Shown here one piece after another: positions 44,283-56,700 of a DNA stretch of 64,000 nt (position 1 is its first letter; the number at the start of each line of letters is the position of its first letter). The notes below the pieces were generated by a model that saw only the letters and a list, made by a program, of their open reading frames with translations, did no database searches and was not told the origin of the DNA. Both the position numbers and the translations under genes were made by a program. The DNA comes from Heliopora coerulea (lineage: Eukaryota > Cnidaria > Anthozoa > Scleralcyonacea > Helioporidae). Location of the stretch: positions 1,047,001-1,111,000 of the forward strand of contig JASJOG010000028.1 in the NCBI GenBank assembly GCA_030142905.1. Reading direction: 5' to 3'.

Positions 44283-44820
44283 AGTGTAGATGTTTTGTAA
44301 GCTTGGATATATATATGATGAAAAGTTTGTTCTCAAGCTTTGTCTCAGAAAATTTCTGAGTTCCCCAACGGGAATCGAACCCTTGTCTCCCGATTGCCGG
44401 TACGGTTGTTTTGCCACTAGACTATAGGGTCTCAGACGGCAAGTATGATGTTAATTAGAGACCTGGTTCGTAATATTCGATTCCCGTTGGGGAACTCAGA
44501 AATTTTCTGAGACAAAGCTTGAGAACAAACTTTTCATCATATATATATCCAAGCTTACAAAACATCTACACTTAATAAGATGAAATTTACTTATACACAA
44601 TATCACATTACAGGTATGTTCAGCTTTCAAGAACGAAAGAGGCATATCAATATTACGAACCAGGTCTCTAATTAACATCATACTTGCCGTCTGAGACCCT
44701 ATAGTCTAGTGGCAAAACAACCGTACCAGCAATCGGGAGACACGGGTTCGATTCCCGTTGGGGAACTCAGAAATTTTCTGAGACAAAACTTGAGAACAAA
44801 CTTTTCATCATATATATATA
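44283..44820. repeat. Cluster of three tRNA-derived SINE copies, first two inverted
   Basis: Copy a (minus, tRNA-like part 44361-44433): TATAGTCTAGTGGC (A box) and GGGTTCGATTCCCG (B box). Copy b (plus, about 44465-44580) keeps only CGATTCCCGTTGGGG and the tail. Copy c (plus, tRNA-like part 44694-44765) is complete. Tail motif AGAAATTTTCTGAGACAAA and the AT-rich ATATATAT end are shared. Copies a and b form a hairpin of about 300 bp. Source tRNA is possibly Glu/Asp/Gly-like (inference). Confidence 0.8.
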
Positions 44821-44910
44821 TATGTATATACATATACATATACATACACATACATATACATACACATACGTATACATATGTATATGTATATAGTGTGTGT
44901 GTTTATATAT
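44810..44910. repeat. TATACA/TATGTA simple repeat, second tract
   Basis: An AT-rich hexamer run at the tail of SINE copy c, resembling the 44080 tract. Confidence 0.85.
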
Positions 44911-47724
44911 AATAAAACCTTTTACTTGCGTTTTGTAAACTACTACTTATTATATAAGATCATATATTATAAACTACTTCAGTTAGTTAGCGAATTTACC
45001 ATAAATTACAATTGTTATTATCTTAATAACAAGGGGGGCCCGGGCCCTTGGTTCCCACTCAGGATCGGTCACTGCTTGTGAGTTTTTCAAGAAGCTCAAA
45101 CAGCACTCGTCCTTCGGACTCGAGTTATTGTGATAGTGTTTGAAAAAATCGCCCGTGCGTGTTTTTTCCAAATTGCACTCGAAACCATGCTATTAGCTAT
45201 ACAAAAAAATACTGACGGTTAACTGGTGAACCATCACAACCTTAATGCATATTAGACTTACTAAGATATGAACCTGCATATTGGAATTAGTTATTACTTC
45301 CACTAGGTCATCACGTCTGACTTGTGTTTTTTTTTACTCTTGTCTTCTAGTCTCAACTGACTTTCGCGCCTGGAGTCAATGTATAAAAGATACAATGTTT
45401 AAAAATTCCATGTATGTGTAGTTAGTTTTAAAAAAAGAGATATGATCTATAGAAAGCTTTGGGGCGTTTGTACAGCACCAAACATATCCCGAACCAACAG
45501 CAAAATTCATGTTTAACCAGACATCTGGAAACCACGAAGCGTTTATTTTCTTAGGCTAAATTCATCTCCATCGGAAGTTATGATATTTCCACGAATACTT
45601 CACAATTGAAAGTGTATCTGGACAGATCCCGTCAAAGGGGAAGATTCTTAGCCGGCCGTTAACGCAACCTGACGACTTTTTGAGATATTCCCCTCATTAG
45701 AAACAACTCGGGATGCGGTAAAATGAGACCTTTGCTTTGTTTGCACTTAATAAGGAGGTCATTATGGTATAAACGGTGTACAACAAGGTCTTCTTTTACA
45801 GCACATCGAAAAAATCCTTCCAACATAAAGACTATACATATTTTAACAAATGATTTTCCTAACCCATCACCAAACTGGAACAACCCGGGGTAAATTGAGC
45901 CAGAATAGATATCAAACTGTTTCAATCCTCATGCTACGAGATATGCACCGGTTAAATCTTATGCAGTATGGTAATTTCTGATGTTTGACCAGTATATAGT
46001 TTTTGCTGGTCAGTTTTCAGAGGGTAACGAACCATGGGAACCGAATTATGCAAACCCGGAACCTGTCTAAACTGGTTCTAACCTTGTAAAAGCTTGTTTG
46101 GTGTCGTTCAAATGAGGCTTTAAAATGGTGTACCATTTGCCGACCACGCGTATGAGATAATCTATATGCGAACTCTAAGTTTGGCATATAGAAAGAAAAA
46201 GATTGTAAAATGTCTTTAGTGTATGTGTATGTGAACGTTGGACCCATGTTCAACTAGGTGAACTTAAATAGTATACAGGAAATTTGGGGGTGGGGGTTGG
46301 GGTGGGGTAATTGTATTAAAAAAATTTTTACGGTAGTATAGTTTATTTTAATCGAAAATAGATAGTTATTTTGCGATTGTAGATGGGTGTTATTTTGCGA
46401 AATATTTCTGTGCCGGAAATTATTCTTGGAGGACCTTAAACTTCCGCTTAGTTTTTGAATCGTCAACGCGACAAATTCATTGTGGCCAGGTGTGGTCAGG
46501 TCGTTCTACTGGGAGGGAGCGATATAGTTACGTTTTCTGCACCATATTGACAACTGGACATTTCATAGAATCCCAAACCGTCACTCGAAAATTCTCACGT
46601 CGATCAAAGGTTTGGTTCTGGGTGGGAAGCAACGAAGTCTGTGTTTGTTTGCCAGAAAAGGACTTGTCACGATTTAAGAAAAGAATGAAAACTGATCGGG
46701 GAATGCGGTATAATCTACAGGGAATGTTACATCTTTATTGCTGTCTGAAACGCTTGGGTAATGCATTCCATATTTTGAGGTAATGAAGAAAGGTATCCAG
46801 GAGGCTTATTCCGGTATTTTAATGAAAAAATTTGAGTGAAAAGTAGTGGGAAGGAAAACATTAGGCGTATCCACGTTTGGTAAGGCCTACCTCTTACTAT
46901 GTTATAAACAGATTGTATAGAGGCTTGGTTTTAGTGTAGTTATATACCCAAAGCAGAAAGTTTGATCCTTAGCATGAGGAAAAACAAATCTGGTTCTCAT
47001 CCAATTCATATAACCTTAATGCAACTACAAATTTCGATAACCAATGAGTATTTTAATTGCAAAACAATGGTGGCTCCAAAGATTGAAATAATTTTGTTTT
47101 CTTTATTCCCTGTAATCATTTTTATTCTTTTTATGATCGAAACAAAGAATAGAAATGATTTCTTTCTTGGAAGTGCACCATCGTTTTATATTTGTTGCAA
47201 CTATCCCTCGCAAAAACGCACTATGTACATCGGGTCTATCAGTTATGTTCAGTTAACCCTGGTGAACCCCGAAGATCGTGCAATGGACACGGAGTTCATC
47301 AGTGCTGATATATATAGATAATCTATGATAAAAACTTTGAAATGAAGCATGGAAGGTTGAGTCTTGCAGTACCTGTGGAACTGATATCTACCCCTACCAA
47401 CATATCCTGTCGAAGATGTTACTTATCGCATCTTTTCTTACTGAAACCGTTCTGTAGGGAACACACGTAGTTGGCCTATCTTATCAAACTAACACAGCAG
47501 AGATAAGCCAACGTGTAATGCAGTTTCACCGTTTGACAAACCAACACTGCAGGGTAGAGGTTTAGATGAGGCAAATGAGACAGGAAGATAGATAAGACAG
47601 TGAAACAACTCTAATCGGATAAGTTCCTACTGAAACCATTCTGTCTAGGACAATCATCGTTGGTTTGTCATTCAAACTAATGCAACACTGATGAACCACC
47701 ATGTCAAACAGTTACCGCAATTTA
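44911..47724. other. Intergenic region without an identified gene
   Basis: Short ORFs exist on both strands (for example 45659-45925 minus and 46962-47321 plus), but none has recognisable motifs or well-placed splice partners. An imperfect 75-bp direct repeat lies at 47441-47515 and 47630-47704, just left of the satellite. Confidence 0.5.
47441..47704. repeat. Imperfect direct repeat, 75 bp, 189 bp apart
   Basis: CTGAAACCGTTCTG..CAAACTAACAC (47441) recurs as CTGAAACCATTCTG..CAAACTAATGCAACAC (47630). It adjoins the start of the satellite array. Confidence 0.6.
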
Positions 47725-50700
47725 GAAGTACGCTGAAAATATGACAGTTTAGGGAAAATCATTTACTTTGCCGTCGATTCCAGTCGTTTTAGCTTAAAAT
47801 TCGAAGAGATTTTTGAGGTGGAAAATTTCCCGAAAAAGTAAAGGGGTTAACCCATGGTTATTGACAATTTTTCGACCAAATTCCAACTTTCGAAATAAGC
47901 TTCAAATATGACAGTTTAGGCGAAATCATTTACTTTGCCGTCGATTCCAGTCGTTTTAGCTTAAAATTCGAAGAAATTTTTGAAGTGGAAAATTTTACCA
48001 AAAAAGTAAAGGGGTTAACCCATGGTTTTTGAAGAATTTTCGACCAAATTCCAACTTTCGAAATAAGCTTCAAATATGACAGTTTAGGCGAAATCATTTA
48101 CCTAGCCGTCGATTCCAGTCGTTTTAGCTTAAAATTCGAAGAAATTTTTGAGGTGGAAAATTTCCCGAAAAAGTAAAGGGGTTAACCCATGGTTTTTGAC
48201 GGTTTTTCGACCAAATTCAAACTTTCGAAATAAGCTTCAAATATGACAGTTTATACGAAATCATTTACTTTGCCGTCGATTCCAGTTGTTTTAGCCTAAA
48301 AGTCGAAGTGGAAAATTTCCCGAAAAAGTAAAGGGGTTAACCCATGGTTTTTGACGATTTTTCGACCAAATTCAAACTTTCGAAATAAGCTTCAAATATG
48401 ACAGTTTATACGAAATCATTTACTTTGCCTTCGATTCCAGTTGTTTTAGCCTAAAAGTCGAAGAGATTTTTGAGGTGGAAAATTTCTCGAAAAAGTAAAG
48501 GGGTTAACCCATGGTTTTTGAAGAATTTTCGACCAAATTCAAACTTTCGAAATAAGCTTCAAATATGACAGTTTAGGCGAAATCATTTACTTTGCCGTCG
48601 ATTCCAGTCGTTTTAGCTTAAAATCCGAAGAAATTTTTGAGGTGGAAAATTTTACCAAAAAGTAAAGGGGTTAACCCATGGTTTTTGAAGAATTTTCGAC
48701 CAAATTCAAACTTTCGAAATAAGCTTCAAATATGACAGTTTAGGCAAAATCATTTATTTTGCCGTCGATTCCAGTCGTTTTAGCTAAAAATTCGAAGAGA
48801 TTTTTGAGGCGGAAAATTTCACCAAAAAGTAAAGGGGTTAACCCATGGTTTTTGACGGTTTTTCGACCAAATTCAAACTTTCGAAATAAGTTTCAAATAA
48901 ATACAGTTTAGGCGAAATCATTTACTTTGCCGTCGATTCCAGTCGTTTTAGCTTAACAGTCGAAGAGATTTTTGAGGTGGAAAATTTCACCAAAAAGTAA
49001 AGGGGTTAACCCATAGTTTTTGACGATTTTTCGACCAAATTCAAACTTTCGAAATAAGCTTCAAATATGACAGTTTAGGCAAAATCATTTATTTTGCCGT
49101 CGATTTGAGTCGTTTTAGCTAAAAATTCGAAGAGATTTTTGAGGTGGAAAATTTCCCGATAAAGTAAAGGGGTTAACCCATGGTTTTTTAAGAATTTTCG
49201 ACCAAATTCTAACTTTCGAAATAAGCTTCAAATATGACAGTTTAGGCGAAATCATTTACTTTGCCGTCGATTCCAGTCCTTTTAGCTTAAAATTCGAAGA
49301 AATTTTTGAAGTGGAAAATTTTCCCAAAAAGTAAAGGGGTTAACCCATGGTTTTTGAAGAATTTTCGACCAAATTCCAACTTTCGAAATAAGCTTCAAAT
49401 ATGACAGTTTATACGAAATCATTTACTTTGCCTTCGATTCCAGTTGTTTTAGCCTAAAAGTCGAAGAGATTTTTGAGGTGGAAAATTTCCCGAAAAAGTA
49501 AAGGGGTTAACCCATGGTTTTTGAAGAATTTTCGACGAAATTCAAAGTTTCAAAATAAGCTTCAAATATGACAGTTTAGGCGAAATCATTTACTTTGCCG
49601 TCGATTCCAGTCGTTTTAGCTTAAAATTCGAAGAAATTTTTGAGGTGGAAAATTTCCCGAAAAAGTAAAGGGGTTAACCCATGGTTTTGACGATTTTTCG
49701 ACCAAATTCAAAGTTTCAAAATAAGCTTCAAATATGACAGTTTAGGCAAAATCATTTAGTTTGCCGTCGATTTGAGTCGTTTTAGCTAAAAATTCGAAGA
49801 GATTTTTGAGGTGGAAAATTTCCCGAAAAAGTAAAGGGGTTAACCCATGGTTTTGACGATTTTTCGACCAAATTCAAAGTTTCAAAATAAGCTTCAAATA
49901 TGACAGTTTAGGCAAAATCATTTAGTTTGCCGTCGATTTGAGTCGTTTTAGCTAAAAATTCGAAGAGATTTTTGAGGTGGAAAATTTCCCGATAAAGTAA
50001 AGGGGTTAACCCATGGTTTTTGAAGAATTTTCGACCTAATTCCAACTTTCGAAATAAGCTTCAAATATGACAGTTTAGGCGAAATCATTTACTTTGCCGT
50101 CGATTCCAGTCGTTTTAGCTTAAAATTCGAAGAAATTTTTGAGGTGGAAAATTTCCCGAAAAAGTAAAGGGGTTAACCCATGGTTTTTGACGATTTTTCG
50201 ACCAAATTGAAACTTTCGAAATAAGCTTCAAATATTACTGTTTAGGCGAAATCGTTTACTTTTCCGTCGATTCCAGTCGTTTTAGTTTAACAGTCGAAGA
50301 GATTTTTGAGGTGGAAAATTTCCCGAAAAAGTAAAGTGGTTAACCCATGGTTTTTGACGATTTTTCGACGAAATTCAAACTTTCGAAATAAGCTTCAAAT
50401 ATGAAAGTTTAGGCAAAATCATTTAGTTTACCGTCGATTTGAATCGTTTAAGCTAAAAATTCGAAGAGATTTTTGAGGTGGAAAATTTCATCAAAAAGTA
50501 AAGGGGTTAACCCATGGTTTTTGACGATTTTTCGACCAATTTCAAACTTTCGAAATAAGCTTCAAATATGACAGTTTAGGCAAAATCATTTATTTTGCCG
50601 TCGATTTGAGTCGTTTTAGCTTAACAGTCGAAGAGATTTTTGAGGCGGAAAATTTCACCAAAAAGTAAAGTGGTTAACCCATGGTTTTTGACGATTTTTC

Positions 50701-53700
50701 GACCAAATTCAAAGTTTCGAAATAAGCTTCAAATATGAAAGTTTAGGCAAAATCATTTAGTTTACCGTCGATTTGAATCGTTTAAACTAAAAATTCGAAG
50801 AGATTTTTGTGGTGGAAAATTTCACCAAAAAGTAAAGTGGTTAACCCATGGTTTTTGACGATTTTTCGACCAAATTCAAACTTTCGAAATAAGCTTCAAA
50901 TAATACAGTTTAGGCGAAATCATTTACTTTGCCGTCGATTCCAGTCGTTTTAGCTTAACAGTCGAAGAGATTTTTGAGGTGGAAAATTTCCCGAAAAAGT
51001 AAATGGGTTAACCCATAGTTTTTGACGATTTTTCGACCAAATTCCAACTTTCGAAATAAGCTTCAAATATGAAAGTTTAAGCAAAATCATTTAGTTTACC
51101 GTCGATTTGAATCGTTTAAGCTAAAAATTCGAAGAGATTTTTGAGGTGGAAAATTTCCCGAAAAAGTACAGGGGTTAACCCATGGTTTTTGACGATTTTT
51201 CGACCAAATTGAAACTTTCGAAATAAGCTTCAAATATTACAGTTTAGGCGAAATCGTTTACTTTGCCGTCGATTCCAGTCGTTTTAGTTTAACAGTCGAA
51301 GAGATTTTTGAGGTGGAAAATTTCCCGAAAAAGTAAAGTGGTTAACCCATGGTTTTTGACGATTTTTCGACGAAATTCAAACTTTCGAAATAAGCTTCAA
51401 ATATGAAAGTTTAGGCAAAATCATTTAGTTTACCGTCGATTTGAATCGTTTAAGGTAAAAATTCGAAGAGATTTTTGTGGTGGAAAATTTCATCAAAAAG
51501 TAAAGGGGTTAACCCATGGTTTTTGACGATTTTTCGACCAATTTCAAACTTTCGAAATAAGCTTCAAATATGACAGTTTAGGCAAAATCATTTATTTTGC
51601 CGTCGATTTGAGTCGTTTTAGCTTAACAGTCGAAGAGATTTTTGAGGTGGAAAATTTCACCAAAAAGTAAAGTGGTTAACCCATGGTTTTTGACGATTTT
51701 TCGACCAAATTCAAAGTTTCGAAATAAGCTTCAAATATGAAAGTTTAGGCAAAATCATTTAGTTTACCGTCGATTTGAATCGTTTAAACTAAAAATTCGA
51801 AGAGATTTTTGTGGTGGAAAATTTCACCAAAAAGTAAAGTGGTTAACCCATGGTTTTTGACGATTTTTCGACCAATTTCAAACTTTCGAAATAAGCTTCA
51901 AATATGACAGTTTATACGAAATCATTTACTTTGCCTTCGATTCCAGTTGTTTTAGCCTAAAAGTCGAAGAGATTTTTGAGGTGGAAAATTTCCCGAAAAA
52001 GTAAAGGGGTTAACCCATGGTTTTTGACGATTTTTCGACCAAATTCAAACTTTCGAAATAAGCTTCAAATATGACAGTTTATACGAAATCATTTACTTTG
52101 CCTTCGATTCCAGTTGTTTTAGCCTAAAAGTCGAAGAGATTTTTGAGGTGGAAAATTTCCCGAAAAAGTAAAGGGGTTAACCCATGGTTTTTGAAGAATT
52201 TTCGACGAAATTCAAAGTTTCGAAATAAGCTTCAAATATGAAAGTTTAGGCAAAATCATTTAGTTTACCGTCGATTTGAATCGTTTAAGCTAAAAATTCG
52301 AAGAGATTTTTGAGGTGGAAAATTTCCCGAAAAAGTAAAGGGGTTAACCCATGGTTTTTGACGATTTTTCGACCAATTTCAAACTTTCGAAATAAGCTTC
52401 AAATATGACAGTTTAGGCGAAATCATTTACTTTGCCGTCGATTCCAGTCGTTTTAGCTTAAAATTCGAAGAAATTTTTGAGGTGGAAAATTTCCCGAAAA
52501 AGTAAAGGGGTTAACCCATGGTTTTGACGATTTTTCGACCAAATTCAAAGTTTCAAAATAAGCTTCAAATATGACAGTTTAGGCAAAATCATTTAGTTTG
52601 CCGTCGATTTGAGTCGTTTTAGCTAAAAATTCGAAGAGATTTTTGAGGTGGAAAATTTCCCGAAAAAGTAAAGGGGTTAACCCATGGTTTTGACGATTTT
52701 TCGACCAAATTCAAAGTTTCAAAATAAGCTTCAAATATGACAGTTTAGGCAAAATCATTTAGTTTGCCGTCGATTTGAGTCGTTTTAGCTAAAAATTCGA
52801 AGAGATTTTTGAGGTGGAAAATTTCCCGATAAAGTAAAGGGGTTAACCCATGGTTTTTGAAGAATTTTCGACCTAATTCCAACTTTCGAAATAAGCTTCA
52901 AATATGACAGTTTAGGCGAAATCATTTACTTTGCCGTCGATTCCAGTCGTTTTAGCTTAAAATTCGAAGAAATTTTTGAGGTGGAAAATTTCCCGAAAAA
53001 GTAAAGGGGTTAACCCATGGTTTTTGACGATTTTTCGACCAAATTGAAACTTTCGAAATAAGCTTCAAATATTACTGTTTAGGCGAAATCGTTTACTTTT
53101 CCGTCGATTCCAGTCGTTTTAGTTTAACAGTCGAAGAGATTTTTGAGGTGGAAAATTTCCCGAAAAAGTAAAGTGGTTAACCCATGGTTTTTGACGATTT
53201 TTCGACGAAATTCAAACTTTCGAAATAAGCTTCAAATATGAAAGTTTAGGCAAAATCATTTAGTTTACCGTCGATTTGAATCGTTTAAGCTAAAAATTCG
53301 AAGAGATTTTTGAGGTGGAAAATTTCATCAAAAAGTAAAGGGGTTAACCCATGGTTTTTGACGATTTTTCGACCAATTTCAAACTTTCGAAATAAGCTTC
53401 AAATATGACAGTTTAGGCAAAATCATTTATTTTGCCGTCGATTTGAGTCGTTTTAGCTTAACAGTCGAAGAGATTTTTGAGGTGGAAAATTTCACCAAAA
53501 AGTAAAGTGGTTAACCCATGGTTTTTGACGATTTTTCGACCAAATTCAAAGTTTCGAAATAAGCTTCAAATATGAAAGTTTAGGCAAAATCATTTAGTTT
53601 ACCGTCGATTTGAATCGTTTAAACTAAAAATTCGAAGAGATTTTTGTGGTGGAAAATTTCACCAAAAAGTAAAGTGGTTAACCCATGGTTTTTGACGATT

Positions 53701-56700
53701 TTTCGACCAAATTCAAACTTTCGAAATAAGCTTCAAATAATACAGTTTAGGCGAAATCATTTACTTTGCCGTCGATTCCAGTCGTTTTAGCTTAACAGTC
53801 GAAGAGATTTTTGAGGTGGAAAATTTCCCGAAAAAGTAAATGGGTTAACCCATAGTTTTTGACGATTTTTCGACCAAATTCCAACTTTCGAAATAAGCTT
53901 CAAATATGAAAGTTTAAGCAAAATCATTTAGTTTACCGTCGATTTGAATCGTTTAAGCTAAAAATTCGAAGAGATTTTTGAGGTGGAAAATTTCCCGAAA
54001 AAGTAAAGTGGTTAACCCATGGTTTTTGACGATTTTTCGACCAAATTCAAACTTTCGAAATAAGCTTCAAATATGAAAGTTTAGGCAAAATCATTTAGTT
54101 TACCGTCGATTTGAATCGTTTAAGCTAAAAATTCGAAGAGATTTTTGAGGTGGAAAATTTCATCAAAAAGTAAAGGGGTTAACCCATGGTTTTTGACGAT
54201 TTTTCGACCAATTTCAAACTTTCGAAATAAGCTTCAAATACGACAGTTTAGGCAAAATCATTTATTTTGCCGTCGATTTGAGTCGTTTTAGCTTAACAGT
54301 CGAAGAGATTTTTGAGGCGGAAAATTTCACCAAAAAGTAAAGTGGTTAACCCATGGTTTTTGACGATTTTTCGACCAAATTCAAAGTTTCGAAATAAGCT
54401 TCAAATATGAAAGTTTAGGCAAAATCATTTAGTTTACCGTCGATTTGAATCGTTTAAACTAAAAATTCGAAGAGATTTTTGTGGTGGAAAATTTCACCAA
54501 AAAGTAAAGTGGTTAACCCATGGTTTTTGACGATTTTTCGACCAAATTCAAACTTTCGAAATAAGCTTCAAATAATACAGTTTAGGCGAAATCATTTACT
54601 TTGCCGTCGATTCCAGTCGTTTTAGCTTAACAGTCGAAGAGATTTTTGAGGTGGAAAATTTCCCGAAAAAGTAAATGGGTTAACCCATAGTTTTTGACGA
54701 TTTTTCGACCAAATTCCAACTTTCGAAATAAGCTTCAAATATGAAAGTTTAAGCAAAATCATTTAGTTTACCGTCGATTTGAATCGTTTAAGCTAAAAAT
54801 TCGAAGAGATTTTTGAGGTGGAAAATTTCCCGAAAAAGTACAGGGGTTAACCCATGGTTTTTGACGATTTTTCGACCAAATTGAAACTTTCGAAATAAGC
54901 TTCAAATATGACAGTTTAGGCAAAATCATATATTTTGCTGTCGATTCCAGTCGTTTTAGCTTAAAATTTAAAGTGATTTTTGAGGTGGAAAATTTCCCGA
55001 AAAAGTAAAGGAGTTAACCCATGGTTTTTGACGATTTTTCGACGAAATTCCAACTTTCGAAATAAGCTTCAAATATGACAGTTTATACGAAATCATTTAC
55101 TTTGCCTTCGATTCCAGTTGTTTTAGCCTAAAAGTCGAAGAGATTTTTGAGGTGGAAAATTTCCCGAAAAAGTAAAGGGGTTAACCCATGGTTTTTGAAG
55201 AATTTTCGACGAAATTCAAAGTTTCGAAATAAGCTTCAAATATGAAAGTTTAGGCAAAATCATTTAGTTTACCGTCGATTTGAATCGTTTAAGCTAAAAA
55301 TTCGAAGAGATTTTTGAGGTGGAAAATTTCACCAAAAAGTAAAGGGGTTAACCCATGGTTTTTGAAGAATTTTCGACCAATTTCAAACTTTCGAAATAAG
55401 CTTCAAATATGACAGTTTAGGCAAAATCATTTACTTTGCCGTCGATTTGAGTCGTTTTAGCTTAAAATTCGAAGAGATTTTTGAGGCGGAAAATTTCACC
55501 AAAAAGTAAAGGGGTTAACCCATGGTTTTTGACGATTTTTCGACCAATTTCAAACTTTCGAAATAAGCTTCAAATATGACAGTTTAGGCGAAATCATTTA
55601 CTTTGCCGTCGATTCCAGTCGTTTTAGCTTAAAATTCGAAGAAATTTTTGAAGTGGAAAATTTTCCCAAAAAGTAAAGGGGTTAACCCATGGTTTTGACG
55701 ATTTTTCGACCAAATTCCAACTTTCGAAATAAGCTTCAAATATGACAGTTTAGGCGAAATCATTTACTTTGCCGTCGATTCCAGTCGTTTTAGCTTAAAA
55801 TTCGAAGAAATTTTTGAGGTGGAAAATTTCCCGAAAAAGTAAAGGGGTTAACCCATGGTTTTGACGATTTTTCGACCAAATTCAAAGTTTCAAAATAAGC
55901 TTCAAATATGACAGTTTAGGCAAAATCATTTAGTTTGCCGTCGATTTGAGTCGTTTTAGCTAAAAATTCGAAGAGATTTTTGAGGTGGAAAATTTCCCGA
56001 AAAAGTAAAGGGGTTAACCCATGGTTTTGACGATTTTTCGACCAAATTCAAAGTTTCAAAATAAGCTTCAAATATGACAGTTTAGGCAAAATCATTTAGT
56101 TTGCCGTCGATTTGAGTCGTTTTAGCTAAAAATTCGAAGAGATTTTTGAGGTGGAAAATTTCCCGATAAAGTAAAGGGGTTAACCCATGGTTTTTTAAGA
56201 ATTTTCGACCAAATTCCAACTTTCGAAATAAGCTTCAAATATGACAGTTTAGGCGAAATCATTTACTTTGCCGTCGATTCCAGTCGTTTTAGCTTAAAAT
56301 TCGAAGAAATTTTTGAAGTGGAAAATTTTCCCAAAAAGTAAAGGGGTTAACCCATGGTTTTTGAAGAATTTTCGACCAAATTCCAACTTTCGAAATAAGC
56401 TTGAAATATGACAGTTTAGGCGAAATCATTTACTTTGCCGTCGATTCCAGTCGTTTTAGCTTAAAATTCGAAGAAATTTTTGAAGTGGAAAATTTTCCCA
56501 AAAAGTAAAGGGGTTAACCCATGGTTTTTGACGATTTTTCGACCAAATTCCAACTTTCGAAATAAGCTTGAAATATGACAGTTTAGGCAAAATCATTTAC
56601 TTTGCCGTCGATTCCAGTCGTTTTAGCTTAAAATTCGAAGAGATTTTTGAGGTGGAAAATTTCCCGATAAAGTAAAGGGGTTAACCCATGGTTTTTTAAG

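Noticed and set aside
45659..45925. 88-codon minus-strand ORF as a gene
   Set aside because: No recognisable motif, no promoter or splice evidence, typical chance length.
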